Program-made: the position numbers and the translations under genes
Assembly (NCBI RefSeq): GCF_042657365.1
Contig: NZ_JBHSKT010000009.1
Location: 100,773 to 164,772 of the forward strand
DNA length: 64,000 nt
Reading direction: 5' to 3'
DNA from: Adhaeribacter_A terreus
GTDB lineage: Bacteria > Bacteroidota > Bacteroidia > Cytophagales > Hymenobacteraceae
Notes under the pieces: generated by a model
The model's database searches: none
What the model was told of the DNA's origin: nothing
What the model saw: the letters and a program-made list of their open reading frames with translations, nothing else
Shown: positions 34,085 to 42,413 of the stretch, piece by piece
How positions within the stretch are numbered: position 1 is the stretch's first letter
Layout: every line of letters begins with the position of its first letter

Positions 34085-35338
34085 CTATTCCAGATTCAGC
34101 TTTTCAATATCACCATAACCATCGTAGCTGGAAACAATTACTTTTTCGCCGGGTTTTAAACCAGCCAGTACTTCGTAGTATTGCGGATTCTGGCGGCCTA
34201 ATTTTATGGTGCGTTTTTCGGCGAATTTTCCGGATTGATCTACTACAAAAGCCCACGCGCCGCCGGTGCTTTGGTAAAAACCGCCGCGCGGAATCAATAC
34301 TGCTTTGTCGCCACCGGAAAGGTGTAAACGGATCTGCAACGTTTGTCCGCGACGAATACCTTCCGGCGTTTTGCCTTCCGGAAATTCCAGATCTACCTGA
34401 AACTGACCATTCTGCACTTCCGGGAAAACTTTGGCAACCGAAACGCTATGGGTTTGGCCGTTAAAATCGAACGCTGCTTGAAGGCCCGGATACACTTTGG
34501 AAATGTAGTGCTCGTCGATGTTCGCTTTCACTTTAAAACCATTTAGATCGTCTATCTGGCCAATATTTTCGCCCGCCGTTTTGCTTTCGCCCACTTCCGC
34601 TTTTAAGGTAGAAAGTTGTCCGCTAATCGGGGCGGTAATGTAAAGGTTGCTCAGCGTGCTGCGCGCAATGTTGATGTTTGCCTGCATGCGGTTTATACTC
34701 TGGTCGAGCTGACGGAGGCGTTTGGTCATCAATTCTGCATCTTGTTTCAGCGAGCGTTCGGCCAGTTCTTTGCGGCGTTTGAGGTACATAAATTCGTCTT
34801 CGGTTTGCTCATACTCGGCTAGCGGAATTACTTTTTCAGCGTACAGGTTTTTGCTGCGTTTGTATTTGTTTTCGGTTTGTTTCAGGTTGTATTCAATTTC
34901 GGCCAAAGCGTTTAAAGCTTTGATCTGGTCCTGCTTCATGGTAATTTCTGAATTCTGACGCTCGTTCATCAGGTCGAAAAGCTGCGTTTCGCGGTTCAGA
35001 AAATCGATTTGCAGGGTAGAATTCGAGATCTTCAGAATGGTATCGCCGGCGTTTATTTTGCGGCCATCGTCGGTGTAGAGTTTTTCTACGCGGCCGCCTT
35101 CCACCATGTCCAGATAAATGGTTTTGAGCGGTTCCACGTTGCCGTCAATCGCAATAAATTCCTGGAAATTGCCGGTAATAGTTTTTCCAATGGTAATGCG
35201 CTCGTTATTTACATTCAAAGAAGCTTTGTGGTCGGCAAAAACCAAGGTATAAAACAGGAAAACCGCTAAAATAACGCTCCCGGAGATCAGCGTGATCTTC
35301 TTAGGCGTCCAGGTTTTCTTTTCAATAATGCGGTCCAT
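34085..35338 (-). CDS. Efflux periplasmic adaptor (membrane fusion protein, HlyD/MacA type)
   Basis: ATG 35338 gives 417 residues, with a cytoplasmic head (MDRIIEKKTWTPKKI), one membrane helix (about 19-37) and a periplasmic adaptor. The barrel-sandwich halves are ITGNFQEFIAIDGNVEP...YTDDGRKINAGDTILKIS and LYITAPISGQLSTLKAEVGE. A coiled-coil hairpin lies between about residues 100 and 225, and beta-barrel and membrane-proximal parts follow (VIVSSYDGYG near the end). A TTG-started extension upstream would cross the sigma-54 promoter and is rejected. It links the ABC pump at 30465-33767 to an outer-membrane factor that is not in this window. Confidence 0.92.
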   Translation of the reverse strand: MDRIIEKKTWTPKKITLISGSVILAVFLFYTLVFADHKASLNVNNERITIGKTITGNFQEFIAIDGNVEPLKTIYLDMVEGGRVEKLYTDDGRKINAGDTILKISNSTLQIDFLNRETQLFDLMNERQNSEITMKQDQIKALNALAEIEYNLKQTENKYKRSKNLYAEKVIPLAEYEQTEDEFMYLKRRKELAERSLKQDAELMTKRLRQLDQSINRMQANINIARSTLSNLYITAPISGQLSTLKAEVGESKTAGENIGQIDDLNGFKVKANIDEHYISKVYPGLQAAFDFNGQTHSVSVAKVFPEVQNGQFQVDLEFPEGKTPEGIRRGQTLQIRLHLSGGDKAVLIPRGGFYQSTGGAWAFVVDQSGKFAEKRTIKLGRQNPQYYEVLAGLKPGEKVIVSSYDGYGDIEKLNLE

Positions 35339-35375
35339 AATCGGAATATTTTTCAGAAATTCTAAATACGGCTTT

Positions 35376-35390
35376 TCAAGGAATATGCCA
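35376..35390 (-). promoter_or_regulatory. Sigma-54 promoter of the efflux operon
   Basis: On the minus strand the site reads TGGCA-TATTCC-TTGA, matching TGGCA-N6-TTGC except for the last base. It would place transcription start near 35364, about 26 bases before the start codon at 35338. The divergent regulator is a sigma-54 activator, which makes the match meaningful. Confidence 0.68.
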
Positions 35391-35480
35391 CAAAGCAAAA
35401 TCAAGGTTTTTGAAGCGTGAAAGCGGTTTTTCTTGGAAATGTAAGCAGAAATTCTGTGCGTTACTGAACAATGAAGTGTA

Positions 35481-35568
35481 CGTTTCCGGACATTATTTTG
35501 TATCTTCGTGAAAGGCGCAGAAAAGCTAAAATTGTGAATTCAGGCTGCATTGCCCGTTTTCGGACATT
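35481..35568. promoter_or_regulatory. Pair of direct repeats, candidate activator sites
   Basis: CGTTTCCGGACATT (35481-35494) and CGTTTTCGGACATT (35555-35568) differ at one base and are 74 bases apart, about seven helical turns. They lie between the two sigma-54 promoters, a fitting place for the divergent response regulator to bind. Confidence 0.5.
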
Positions 35569-35579
35569 GCGCCGGAAAA

Positions 35580-35594
35580 TGGCATATATGTTGA
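35580..35594 (+). promoter_or_regulatory. Sigma-54 promoter of the regulator genes
   Basis: TGGCA-TATATG-TTGA on the + strand, almost the same as the divergent site at 35376-35390. The leader to the regulator ATG at 35772 would be about 165 bases. Confidence 0.55.
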
Positions 35595-35612
35595 AACGTT
35601 AAATTGTTAAAT

Positions 35613-35683
35613 GGCTGAATTGTTTAGTGGTTGAAAAAGCACGCATTATTGAAAAAACAATTTAACCATTAAACAATTCAGCC
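35613..35683 (+). repeat. AT-rich inverted repeat in the regulator leader
   Basis: Arms 35613-35632 and 35664-35683 (20 bases, one mismatch) contain GGCTGAATTGTTTA. Related CAATTTAACCATTTAACAA sequence recurs at 605-640 and 35684-35703. A reverse 31-bp repeat follows at 35710-35740. Confidence 0.65.
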
Positions 35684-35771
35684 ATTAAACCATTTAACAA
35701 TTCAGGCCCGACTTTTTCGGCCCGAAACCATACTGTTTTTCCGCATAGTTACCAAAATACCGTTTGAAAAG

Positions 35772-37151
35772 ATGAGCAAGATAGACTGCAAGATCCTGAT
35801 CGTGGACGATGAAGAAGATGTTTTAACGGCCGGCCGCATCTTTCTGAAACAACATTTTTCACTGGTCCGTACCGAGCCCAATCCTGAGAAAATTCCGGCT
35901 TTGCTGCAAGCCGATACCTACGATGTAATTTTGCTCGATCTGAATTATTCGGCCGGCGCTACTTCTAGCCAGGAAGGATTTTCTATGCTCAAACGCATTC
36001 TTCGTTTCGACCCGAACGCCATTGTGATTCTGATAACGGCTTACGGCGATATTGAACTGGCGGTGCGGGCTTTAAAAGAAGGCGCTACCGATTTTGTAAC
36101 CAAGCCGTGGCAAAACGAAAAACTACTGGCAACGCTCATGAGTGCCTGCAAACTGCGCCGCTCAAACCAGGAAGTAAAAGAACTGCAAACCAAACAGCAG
36201 CACTTAAACCAGGTTATGGATCGCCATTACGGGGAATTCATCGGTACTTCGCCGGCTATGCAAAGGGTATATCAAACCATCGAAAAAGTGGGTGCTACCG
36301 ATGCGAACGTTTTAATTTTGGGCGAAAATGGTACGGGAAAGGAACTTGCAGCCCGTGCCCTGCACCGGAAATCGCAACGCGCTTCGGAAGTTTTTATAAA
36401 TGTAGATCTGGGCGCAGTAAGCGAAACCTTGTTCGAAAGTGAATTATTTGGAAGCATGAAAGGTGCTTTTACCGATGCCAAAGAAGACCGGGCCGGGCGG
36501 TTCGAAATTGCTTCCGGCGGTACGCTTTTCCTTGATGAAATCGGGAATTTAAGTCTGCCGCTGCAATCGAAATTACTGACGGCGCTGCAAAGCCGCATGA
36601 TCACGCGTTTGGGTTCTAACAAACCGAAGCCGATCGACATCCGGCTGATCTGTGCGACGAACATGCCTTTGTACGACATGGTGGCCGAAGGAAAATTCCG
36701 GCAGGATCTTTTGTACCGCATCAATACCGTAGAAATTAACCTGCCGCCGTTGCGCGAACGTCGCGAAGACATCAGGCTTTTAGTGGAGCATTTTCTGCAG
36801 AATTTCCGGCGCAAGTACCAGAAACCGAACTTAGGCATTGCGGCCAAAACACTTCAGAAATTGACAGAATACAGCTGGCCGGGCAACATTCGGGAGTTGG
36901 AACATGCAGTGGAACGCGCGGTAATTCTCTGCGACCAAAGTGCCTTGCAGCCCGAAGACTTTTACTTCGGTTCGGCGGCGCCTGCTAAAACGGCGGTGTT
37001 GCCAGATTCGGAAGTTACGCTGGAAGCATTGGAAAAAATGATGGTGCAGAAAACGCTGAGTAAACATTCCGGTAATATTACGCACGCTGCCCGCGACCTG
37101 GGCATTACGCGCACTGCTTTGTACCGCAGAATTGAGAAACATGGCTTATAA
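35772..37151 (+). CDS. Sigma-54-dependent response regulator, NtrC family
   Basis: The 459-residue protein has a receiver domain (acidic pair DDEE at 12-15, phospho-acceptor D56 in VILLDLNYS, Lys near 113 in VTKPW) and a sigma-54 AAA+ domain (Walker A GENGTGKE near 183-190, Walker B GGTLFLDEIGNL). A Fis-type HTH lies at the C-terminus (ITHAARDLGITRTALYRRIEK). The sigma-54 contact loop reads GAFTDA rather than GAFTGA, a tolerated variant. It overlaps the kinase gene by 11 bases. Position and the sigma-54-like sites suggest that it activates the divergent efflux operon and its own transcription. Confidence 0.96.
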   Translation: MSKIDCKILIVDDEEDVLTAGRIFLKQHFSLVRTEPNPEKIPALLQADTYDVILLDLNYSAGATSSQEGFSMLKRILRFDPNAIVILITAYGDIELAVRALKEGATDFVTKPWQNEKLLATLMSACKLRRSNQEVKELQTKQQHLNQVMDRHYGEFIGTSPAMQRVYQTIEKVGATDANVLILGENGTGKELAARALHRKSQRASEVFINVDLGAVSETLFESELFGSMKGAFTDAKEDRAGRFEIASGGTLFLDEIGNLSLPLQSKLLTALQSRMITRLGSNKPKPIDIRLICATNMPLYDMVAEGKFRQDLLYRINTVEINLPPLRERREDIRLLVEHFLQNFRRKYQKPNLGIAAKTLQKLTEYSWPGNIRELEHAVERAVILCDQSALQPEDFYFGSAAPAKTAVLPDSEVTLEALEKMMVQKTLSKHSGNITHAARDLGITRTALYRRIEKHGL

Positions 37152-38511
37152 TCGTTTCCGGGCTGGTGTAGTATTGCGCGTGGCGCTGATCTCGGTGGCT
37201 GCCATGTTACTGGTGCTTGCCCTTGTTGTGAAGAGCTGGTTCGTTACCGGTATTTGTCTGGGTCTGGTTATTGTGGCGCTGATCTACGATCTTATTTTTT
37301 TCGTGGAACGCACCAACCGGGAGCTTTCCCGCTTTTTTACGGCTATCCGGCATTCCGATTTTACGCAACGTTTCACGGAGAACGCGCAAAGCAGTTCATT
37401 CCGTGAGCTGCACGGCCACCTGAACGAAATGATGAATGCGTTTCAGAAAATAAAGTCTGAAAAAGAAGCGCATTATCATTATTTGCAGGCTATTGTAGAG
37501 CATATTCGCATTGGTGTGCTGACTTTTGATGGGGAAGGCGAAGTGCAGCTTTTCAATAAAGTGGCCAAAGAAGTATTGCAGGTGCCGTTCGTGAAAAACG
37601 TGAAAGCGCTGGAACGGATCAGTCCGGAACTGGTGCAGGCAGCGCAGCATCTGGAGAACGGGCAAAACAAGCTCATAAAAATTGACCGTGAAAAAGACCA
37701 GTTGATGTTGCTGGTTTCGGTGGCCGGGTTTTATTCCCAAAACAAGCGCATTCGCATTGTTTCGTTGCAGAATATCCGGTCGGAAATGGAAGCGCAGGAA
37801 CTGGCGGCCTGGCAAAAATTGATCAGTGTACTGACGCACGAGATCATGAATTCTGTTACGCCCATTATTTCCCTCACTTCTACCATTAAAGGTTTGGTAG
37901 ATGAACGGGTGGCCACCTTGTATTCGGCGGAAGAAATTGCGGAAGACGAAAACCTGGACGATATCCGGACGGGTTTGCAGACCATAGAAAAACGCAGCAC
38001 CGGCATGTTGCATTTCGTGCAGAATTACCGCCGCTTAACCCGTGTGCCGCCGCCGCACCTGGAAACCGTAATTGTAAACGACTTGCTTAAACAAGTGGCG
38101 CGCCTGCTGCAAAACGATCCGGCTTACCAACGGGCCGACCTGCGTTTATTTCTCCCGGAACCGCCTTTAAAAATTACTGCCGATCCGGAACTGATAGAAC
38201 AAGTATTGCTGAATCTGGTGAAAAATGCGGTAGAAGCCTGCGAACACGTTGCCGAACCGGTAATTGAACTCGCTGCTTTTACCGATGAAAAACATCCGGA
38301 ACTGGTGCGCATTGAAGTGAAAGACAATGGCCCGGGCGTGCCCGAAGAAATTCTGGATAAGATCTTTGTGCCGTTTTACACCACCAAAAAACAAGGTTCC
38401 GGCATTGGTTTAAGCCTTTCGCGGCAGATCATGAAACTGCACCACGGCAGCCTGCAAATGCGCCCCGCCGAGCCGAAGGGTACGGTTTTCAGTCTGCTGT
38501 TTTATAAGTGA
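37141..38511 (+). CDS. Sensor histidine kinase
   Basis: ATG 37141 lies inside the end of the response-regulator gene and gives 456 residues. Two adjacent membrane helices (about 9-25 and 29-48) with almost no periplasmic loop suggest sensing in or at the membrane. A HAMP-like linker and a PAS-like domain (YLQAIVEHIRIGVLTFDGEGEVQLFN) follow. The phospho-acceptor His is near residue 232 in LTHEIMNSVTP. The ATPase domain has N-box NLVKNAVEAC, DNGPGVPEEI and GSGIGLSLSRQIMKLH. Its partner is clearly the regulator at 35772. Tiny-loop kinases of this sort are often tied to envelope stress or antimicrobial efflux. Confidence 0.95.
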   Translation: MAYNRFRAGVVLRVALISVAAMLLVLALVVKSWFVTGICLGLVIVALIYDLIFFVERTNRELSRFFTAIRHSDFTQRFTENAQSSSFRELHGHLNEMMNAFQKIKSEKEAHYHYLQAIVEHIRIGVLTFDGEGEVQLFNKVAKEVLQVPFVKNVKALERISPELVQAAQHLENGQNKLIKIDREKDQLMLLVSVAGFYSQNKRIRIVSLQNIRSEMEAQELAAWQKLISVLTHEIMNSVTPIISLTSTIKGLVDERVATLYSAEEIAEDENLDDIRTGLQTIEKRSTGMLHFVQNYRRLTRVPPPHLETVIVNDLLKQVARLLQNDPAYQRADLRLFLPEPPLKITADPELIEQVLLNLVKNAVEACEHVAEPVIELAAFTDEKHPELVRIEVKDNGPGVPEEILDKIFVPFYTTKKQGSGIGLSLSRQIMKLHHGSLQMRPAEPKGTVFSLLFYK

Positions 38512-38523
38512 GTTTTTAAGCGG

Positions 38524-38581
38524 AAAATGGTAACGTTTTGAAGGGAAAAAGTCTGTTCCGGAAAGGGGGCAGGCTTTTTTT
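38524..38581 (+). terminator. 31-bp repeat merged with a terminator after the kinase
   Basis: The repeat is 38524-38553. Its right box AAAAAGTC extends to AAAAAGTCTG, which can pair with CAGGCTTTTT (38570-38579), with a GTTCC/GGGGG extension. As at 12742 and 41275, the repeat provides the 5' arm. Confidence 0.75.
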
Positions 38582-38666
38582 GTTTTCAAGCTTTGGGAGA
38601 AGTTCTATTTCATTAAATTTAATTTTTGTGGCTAGTATTAATAAAATTCGACTGTATAGACTTACA

Positions 38667-39473
38667 ATGAAACATATTGTCTTATTCTTCATGCCCCTTT
38701 TTAGTTATAAAGTGTTTTCATCTACTTGTTCCGGAACTGCTGAGCATTCTAATATGGAAAGAACTATTGAATGGTATAATAATTATGACATTGTTTTTCA
38801 AGCCACTTTAGATAGTGTGCATACTTATAGTCCCTTTTCTCAAACCGCATTTTTTTCAACAAAGACTGTTTACAAAGGTAGGGTACCTGCCACTTTAAAT
38901 ATTTCTCCGCCGAACTTTGGTACTTCTTGCAGCTTTAATCTTGCTGGTAAAGAAGGAAATACTTATATAATTTATGGGTACTTAACAGAAAAAGGTAAAA
39001 TTCAGACTCATTTTTGTAATGGAACAATGAGATTGTTCACCAATGAGCAACTTGATACATTAAAAATTTCTGAATTTCAAAAGAATACATTTCGTCAGGA
39101 AGTTAAGTTTTTAAATGCTATTGCTGGTATTAGAGAAGGAGAAGTTAAGGTAAACTACTCAAATGGTATTCGTCAGAGTAAAGGGAAATTTGTGAATGGA
39201 ATTCCTGATCATTACTGGATTTATTTCAATTTTTATGGCAAGAAGATATCAGAAGGAAATTATGTAAATGGGAGAAAGGAAGGTAAATGGAGAGAATATG
39301 AATACGAAGTTTCGTTAAATAAGATTACACGGAAGAGGAAAGTTAAGCTACACAGTTATTCTGAAGGAAAATATGTGGATGGGAAGAAAGAAGGTGATTG
39401 GAGAATTTTTAGACCTTCAAAAGAATTTTGGTTTTCTGAAAGCTATAAAAATGGAGAGTACGTTACGGACTGA
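38667..39473 (+). CDS. Secreted TIMP/NTR-like plus MORN-type repeat protein
   Basis: ATG 38667 gives 268 residues with a signal peptide (MKHIVLFFMPLFSYKVFSS); a TTG further upstream would add a basic tail without reason. Residues 22-150 resemble an NTR/TIMP-like domain (YDIVFQATLDSV, FFSTKTVYKGRVP, GTSCSFNLAGKEGNTYIIYGY, FCNGTMRL). Residues 165-268 carry repeats of the MORN/YwqK type (GKFVNGIPDHYWIYFNF, SEGNYVNGRKEGKWREY, GKYVDGKKEGDWRIF). Codons are much richer in A and T than in neighbouring genes, which suggests later acquisition. The function is unknown. Confidence 0.75.
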   Translation: MKHIVLFFMPLFSYKVFSSTCSGTAEHSNMERTIEWYNNYDIVFQATLDSVHTYSPFSQTAFFSTKTVYKGRVPATLNISPPNFGTSCSFNLAGKEGNTYIIYGYLTEKGKIQTHFCNGTMRLFTNEQLDTLKISEFQKNTFRQEVKFLNAIAGIREGEVKVNYSNGIRQSKGKFVNGIPDHYWIYFNFYGKKISEGNYVNGRKEGKWREYEYEVSLNKITRKRKVKLHSYSEGKYVDGKKEGDWRIFRPSKEFWFSESYKNGEYVTD

Positions 39474-39483
39474 AATTTCTTGC

Positions 39484-39551
39484 CCTTGTTGGTGTTTTCA
39501 CCAACGACCAAAAAGCAGCAAATATAAGTTGTTGGTGAAAACACCAACAAC
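39484..39551. repeat. Two mutually complementary hairpins
   Basis: TTGTTGGTGTTTTCACCAA and GTTGGTGAAAACACCAAC are each palindromic and also complementary to each other. They lie between the convergent TIMP/MORN and thioredoxin genes and may stop transcription from both sides. A clear T-tract is missing. Confidence 0.7.
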
Positions 39552-39566
39552 GGCAGTTTTCTTCTC

Positions 39567-39597
39567 AAAAACGCTATCCTTTCCGCCCCAAAAACTA
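39567..39597 (+). repeat. 31-bp repeat supplying the trxA stop
   Basis: The right box AAAAACTA ends in CTA at 39595-39597, the TAG stop codon of minus-strand trxA. Confidence 0.8.
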
Positions 39598-39903
39598 TTG
39601 AATATGCTGCTTCAGCACCTGGCTTAACTGTTGTGCCGGCATCGCCCCGGATTGTCGCCAGACGGTTTTGCCTTGGTGGAACAGAATTAACGTAGGCACG
39701 CCCTGCACCCGGAATTGCTGCGCCGCGGCCGGGTTTTTATCTACATCCACTTTTATCACTTTCACCTTGCCGGCATGTTCGGCGGCTATTTGTTGCAGCA
39801 CCGGCGCCATGGCTTTGCAGGGGCCGCACCACTCGGCAAAAAAGTCTACTAAAACCGGCATGCCCGGCGCGTTGATCAGTTCGTTAAAAGATTTCTTAGC
39901 CAT
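39595..39903 (-). CDS. trxA: Thioredoxin
   Basis: This small cytoplasmic dithiol-disulfide oxidoreductase has 102 residues and the active site WCGPC (C26/C29) in VDFFAEWCGPCK. The cis-Pro loop is VQGVPTLILFHQGK. Trp in TVWRQSGAMPAQQL and the short length are normal for TrxA. No signal peptide is present. It is monocistronic, between two convergent or divergent unrelated genes. Confidence 0.95.
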   Translation of the reverse strand: MAKKSFNELINAPGMPVLVDFFAEWCGPCKAMAPVLQQIAAEHAGKVKVIKVDVDKNPAAAQQFRVQGVPTLILFHQGKTVWRQSGAMPAQQLSQVLKQHIQ

Positions 39904-40041
39904 GTTTCAGATTACGTTTAGGAGCTTGTTTTCATACGGTTGCAGGTGCGGCAGGTTCTGAAGGCAAAATTGTAGCATTGGTTTCCGGAACTTAAAAACC
40001 GGATTTTACCTTTATTATTTGCATCCTTTATTATCAGAATT

Positions 40042-41274
40042 ATGCAAATGAAAAGAAATTTCCGATCAGTTTTATATACCGGGGTTTTACTGCTTTCCCT
40101 GTTCGCGGGAGGTGCCTGCAAGAAAGAAGCCGAAGCCGTTACACCCGGCACCGAGGCTATTCAGAACGAAAAAAGCAACCTCGTTTCGTTCAAATTTGTG
40201 GGTATTATTCCAGTAGATGCTATCCGGACGCTGGCTTCCAAAAACGGTTATCCGCAATTCAACAATGAGTTCAAATACGATATTACGGTTTTCAGTGTAG
40301 TTTATAATACCACCTATCAGGGCAAAGAAACGCAGGCTTCCGGCTTAATGGTTTTCCCGCGCAACATGGAAACGCCGCCGACAATTTTAAGCGCGCAGCA
40401 CGGTACGTTGTTTGCCCATAAAGATGCGCCAAGCAATTTCCCGGCTTCTTTCAACGGTCCTGAACTTTTTGCCTCTGCCGGTTACGCTACTTTTATTCCC
40501 GATTATTTAGGTTACGGCGCTTCGAAGCAGATTTTGCACCCGTATTACAACGAGCAATATTCGGCTGCTACCGTGCGCGACATTATCCGGGCTGGTCGTT
40601 TTTTCTGTAAAGATCAGGATATTCCGCTGGGCAATAAATTGTTCCTGGCCGGTTATTCCGAAGGTGGTTACGTAACGCTGGCCGCACAAAAAAGCCTCGA
40701 AGCAAACCCGTTGCCCGGCCTGACTTTAGCTGGCGTTGCAGCCGGCGCCGGCGGTTACGATCTCACTGCCATGATCAGCAATATTGCTTCCGGACAGGAA
40801 TACAACCATCCGTCTTACCTCGCTTTATTAACGCAGGGCTACAATACGGCCAACGGCTGGAATCGTCCGCTTAATCAGATCTTTAAAGAGCCTTATGCTT
40901 CCAGAATTCCGGGTTTGCTCGATGGCTCTAAAACCGGCGGACAGGTAAATTCTGAATTACCAAAATTGCCAAGCCAGTTGTTTACCGATGCTTTCTATAA
41001 CGGCTTGAAAACCGGAACCGAAAAGCAATTTGTAACTGCCCTGGCCGAAAACAGTCTCACCGATTGGGCCCCACAAGCGCCAACCCGCCTATACCACGGC
41101 ACCGCCGACGATGTAGTTCCTTACCAGAATTCGGAAATAACCTACACCAAACTCAAAAAGAACGGTGCCAAACAATTAGACCTTTACCCGATCCCGGGCG
41201 GTACGCACGGCACCACGTTCCAGCCCATGATCATGGAGCTTATTCCGTGGTTTGCTTCGCTGGATAAAAATTAA
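40042..41274 (+). CDS. Lipoprotein alpha/beta hydrolase, secretory-lipase-like
   Basis: The 410-residue product has a lipoprotein-type signal (SVLYTGVLLLSLFAGGAC, Cys near residue 29) and an alpha/beta-hydrolase fold. The oxyanion-side HGT (SAQHGTLFAH) precedes the nucleophile elbow GYSEG (Ser near 206), then Asp in HGTADDVVPYQNS and His in PGGTHGTTF, a complete triad. The pattern fits fungal-type secretory lipase (LIP) relatives found in bacteria, with likely substrates esters or lipids. It is predicted to sit in the outer membrane or periplasm. It is followed by a repeat and terminator composite. Confidence 0.87.
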   Translation: MQMKRNFRSVLYTGVLLLSLFAGGACKKEAEAVTPGTEAIQNEKSNLVSFKFVGIIPVDAIRTLASKNGYPQFNNEFKYDITVFSVVYNTTYQGKETQASGLMVFPRNMETPPTILSAQHGTLFAHKDAPSNFPASFNGPELFASAGYATFIPDYLGYGASKQILHPYYNEQYSAATVRDIIRAGRFFCKDQDIPLGNKLFLAGYSEGGYVTLAAQKSLEANPLPGLTLAGVAAGAGGYDLTAMISNIASGQEYNHPSYLALLTQGYNTANGWNRPLNQIFKEPYASRIPGLLDGSKTGGQVNSELPKLPSQLFTDAFYNGLKTGTEKQFVTALAENSLTDWAPQAPTRLYHGTADDVVPYQNSEITYTKLKKNGAKQLDLYPIPGGTHGTTFQPMIMELIPWFASLDKN

Positions 41275-41333
41275 GAAACGCTATCGATTTTGCATAAAAA
41301 AGTCCCGTCAGATCATTCCGGCGGGACTTTTTG
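41275..41333 (+). terminator. 31-bp repeat merged with a terminator after the hydrolase
   Basis: The repeat (41275-41304) starts right after the TAA stop. Its right box forms AAAAAGTCCCGTC, which pairs with GGCGGGACTTTTT (41321-41333) around an 8-9 base loop. Confidence 0.88.
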
Positions 41334-41380
41334 TTATGGTTTGAAATATATTCTAGCAGAATTCGTGCTGGTGCTTTAAC

Positions 41381-42046
41381 TTAATCTAATTGTATTGGCG
41401 CATTTCTTACCGGTGCAATTTCCGGCGATTTTACGTTGAGTTGCGGGGTAGGAATTTCCGGATGTTTCTTTGAATACTGAATAATGTATTCGGTAAGGTG
41501 CTTTTTCTTGAAGCTTTGTTTTTTAAAGGCAGCAGCCAGCTCGGCATCATCGGCAATTAGTTTGGCCACTTTTTCCTGAGTAAGCGCAATGAATTGGCCC
41601 ATGCCCATATCTAAGGCATATTTTGCTTTATCTGTAGCAGTAAAAGTGCCGCCGTTCAGGCCTGGCCTTACGTAAGTATATTGGCTTTTGCTTTTATAAG
41701 TAGCATAGCGGCCTAAATAACTGATCTTGTTGAATGTAACAGGCTTTTTACTTACATCGGCTAACCGGGGATTTACATAAATATTTTTGCCATCGCAAAA
41801 ACCAAAGACCTCCGTTTTTTCAAGCGGGCGTCTTCTAAAAACTGCTTTGCTGCTTACGTATTTCGGACCTGATTTGCTGATCTTATGATTAGCCGGCAGA
41901 GCAAGGGATGGTTTATTGTATTTGAATTCAGAGAAATTTTTGTAAATGCCGGGCTTTAATACCACGTTTGCATCTGTAATTAGCTGGGCGTGAGCCGCAG
42001 TGAAGAAAAATAGAGCAATGAAAAATGCGTAAAATGTTTTGTTCAT
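41381..42046 (-). CDS. Secreted protein of unknown function
   Basis: The 221-residue product has a clear signal peptide (MNKTFYAFFIALFFFTAAHA, cleavage before QLITDANV). The mature part is basic and rich in Lys/Tyr/Phe, with PGIYKNFSEFKYNKPSL, VFGFCDGKNIYVNP and ISYLGRYATYKSKSQYTYVRPG. It ends in a Lys-rich helix and a Pro-containing tail (HPEIPTPQLNVK). I recognise no domain and there is no sorting domain. The FKYNKPS...FCDGKNIYVN layout is reminiscent of small Bacteroidota periplasmic proteins. It is upstream-flanked by the duplicated repeat block. Confidence 0.7.
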   Translation of the reverse strand: MNKTFYAFFIALFFFTAAHAQLITDANVVLKPGIYKNFSEFKYNKPSLALPANHKISKSGPKYVSSKAVFRRRPLEKTEVFGFCDGKNIYVNPRLADVSKKPVTFNKISYLGRYATYKSKSQYTYVRPGLNGGTFTATDKAKYALDMGMGQFIALTQEKVAKLIADDAELAAAFKKQSFKKKHLTEYIIQYSKKHPEIPTPQLNVKSPEIAPVRNAPIQLD

Positions 42047-42413
42047 AAAAAGTAAGCAGGGAATTGAAAGGAAATTAATGTTGAAAGTTTATAGCCAGGA
42101 AAATTGAAGGTGCAAAAGTACCGAAAAAAGCACGGTAACCATCATGCAGTTGGTATTCCATTTTATTTGAAAGCATCTTTTTTATATATAGTAGAAATGG
42201 TTTCTGAACAGGATTTATAGCATTTTTGGGATGGGGAGGATTGTGAAAAGACCCCACCTAAACCCTGTCCTAAAAACCGGGGAGGACTTTTTACGCAGAA
42301 TTTATTATTGTCTGAATTGGGATTCGCCAGATTTAGGGATTAATGGATTTAACCACCCCCAACCCCTTTTTGAAAAGGAGGGGAGCTTTGCTTTACTACG
42401 ATTTCACGCCTAT

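Noticed and set aside
36459..36476. GAFTDA loop as a sign of a dead sigma-54 activator
   Set aside because: This variant occurs in functional NtrC-family proteins, and the remaining AAA+ motifs are intact.
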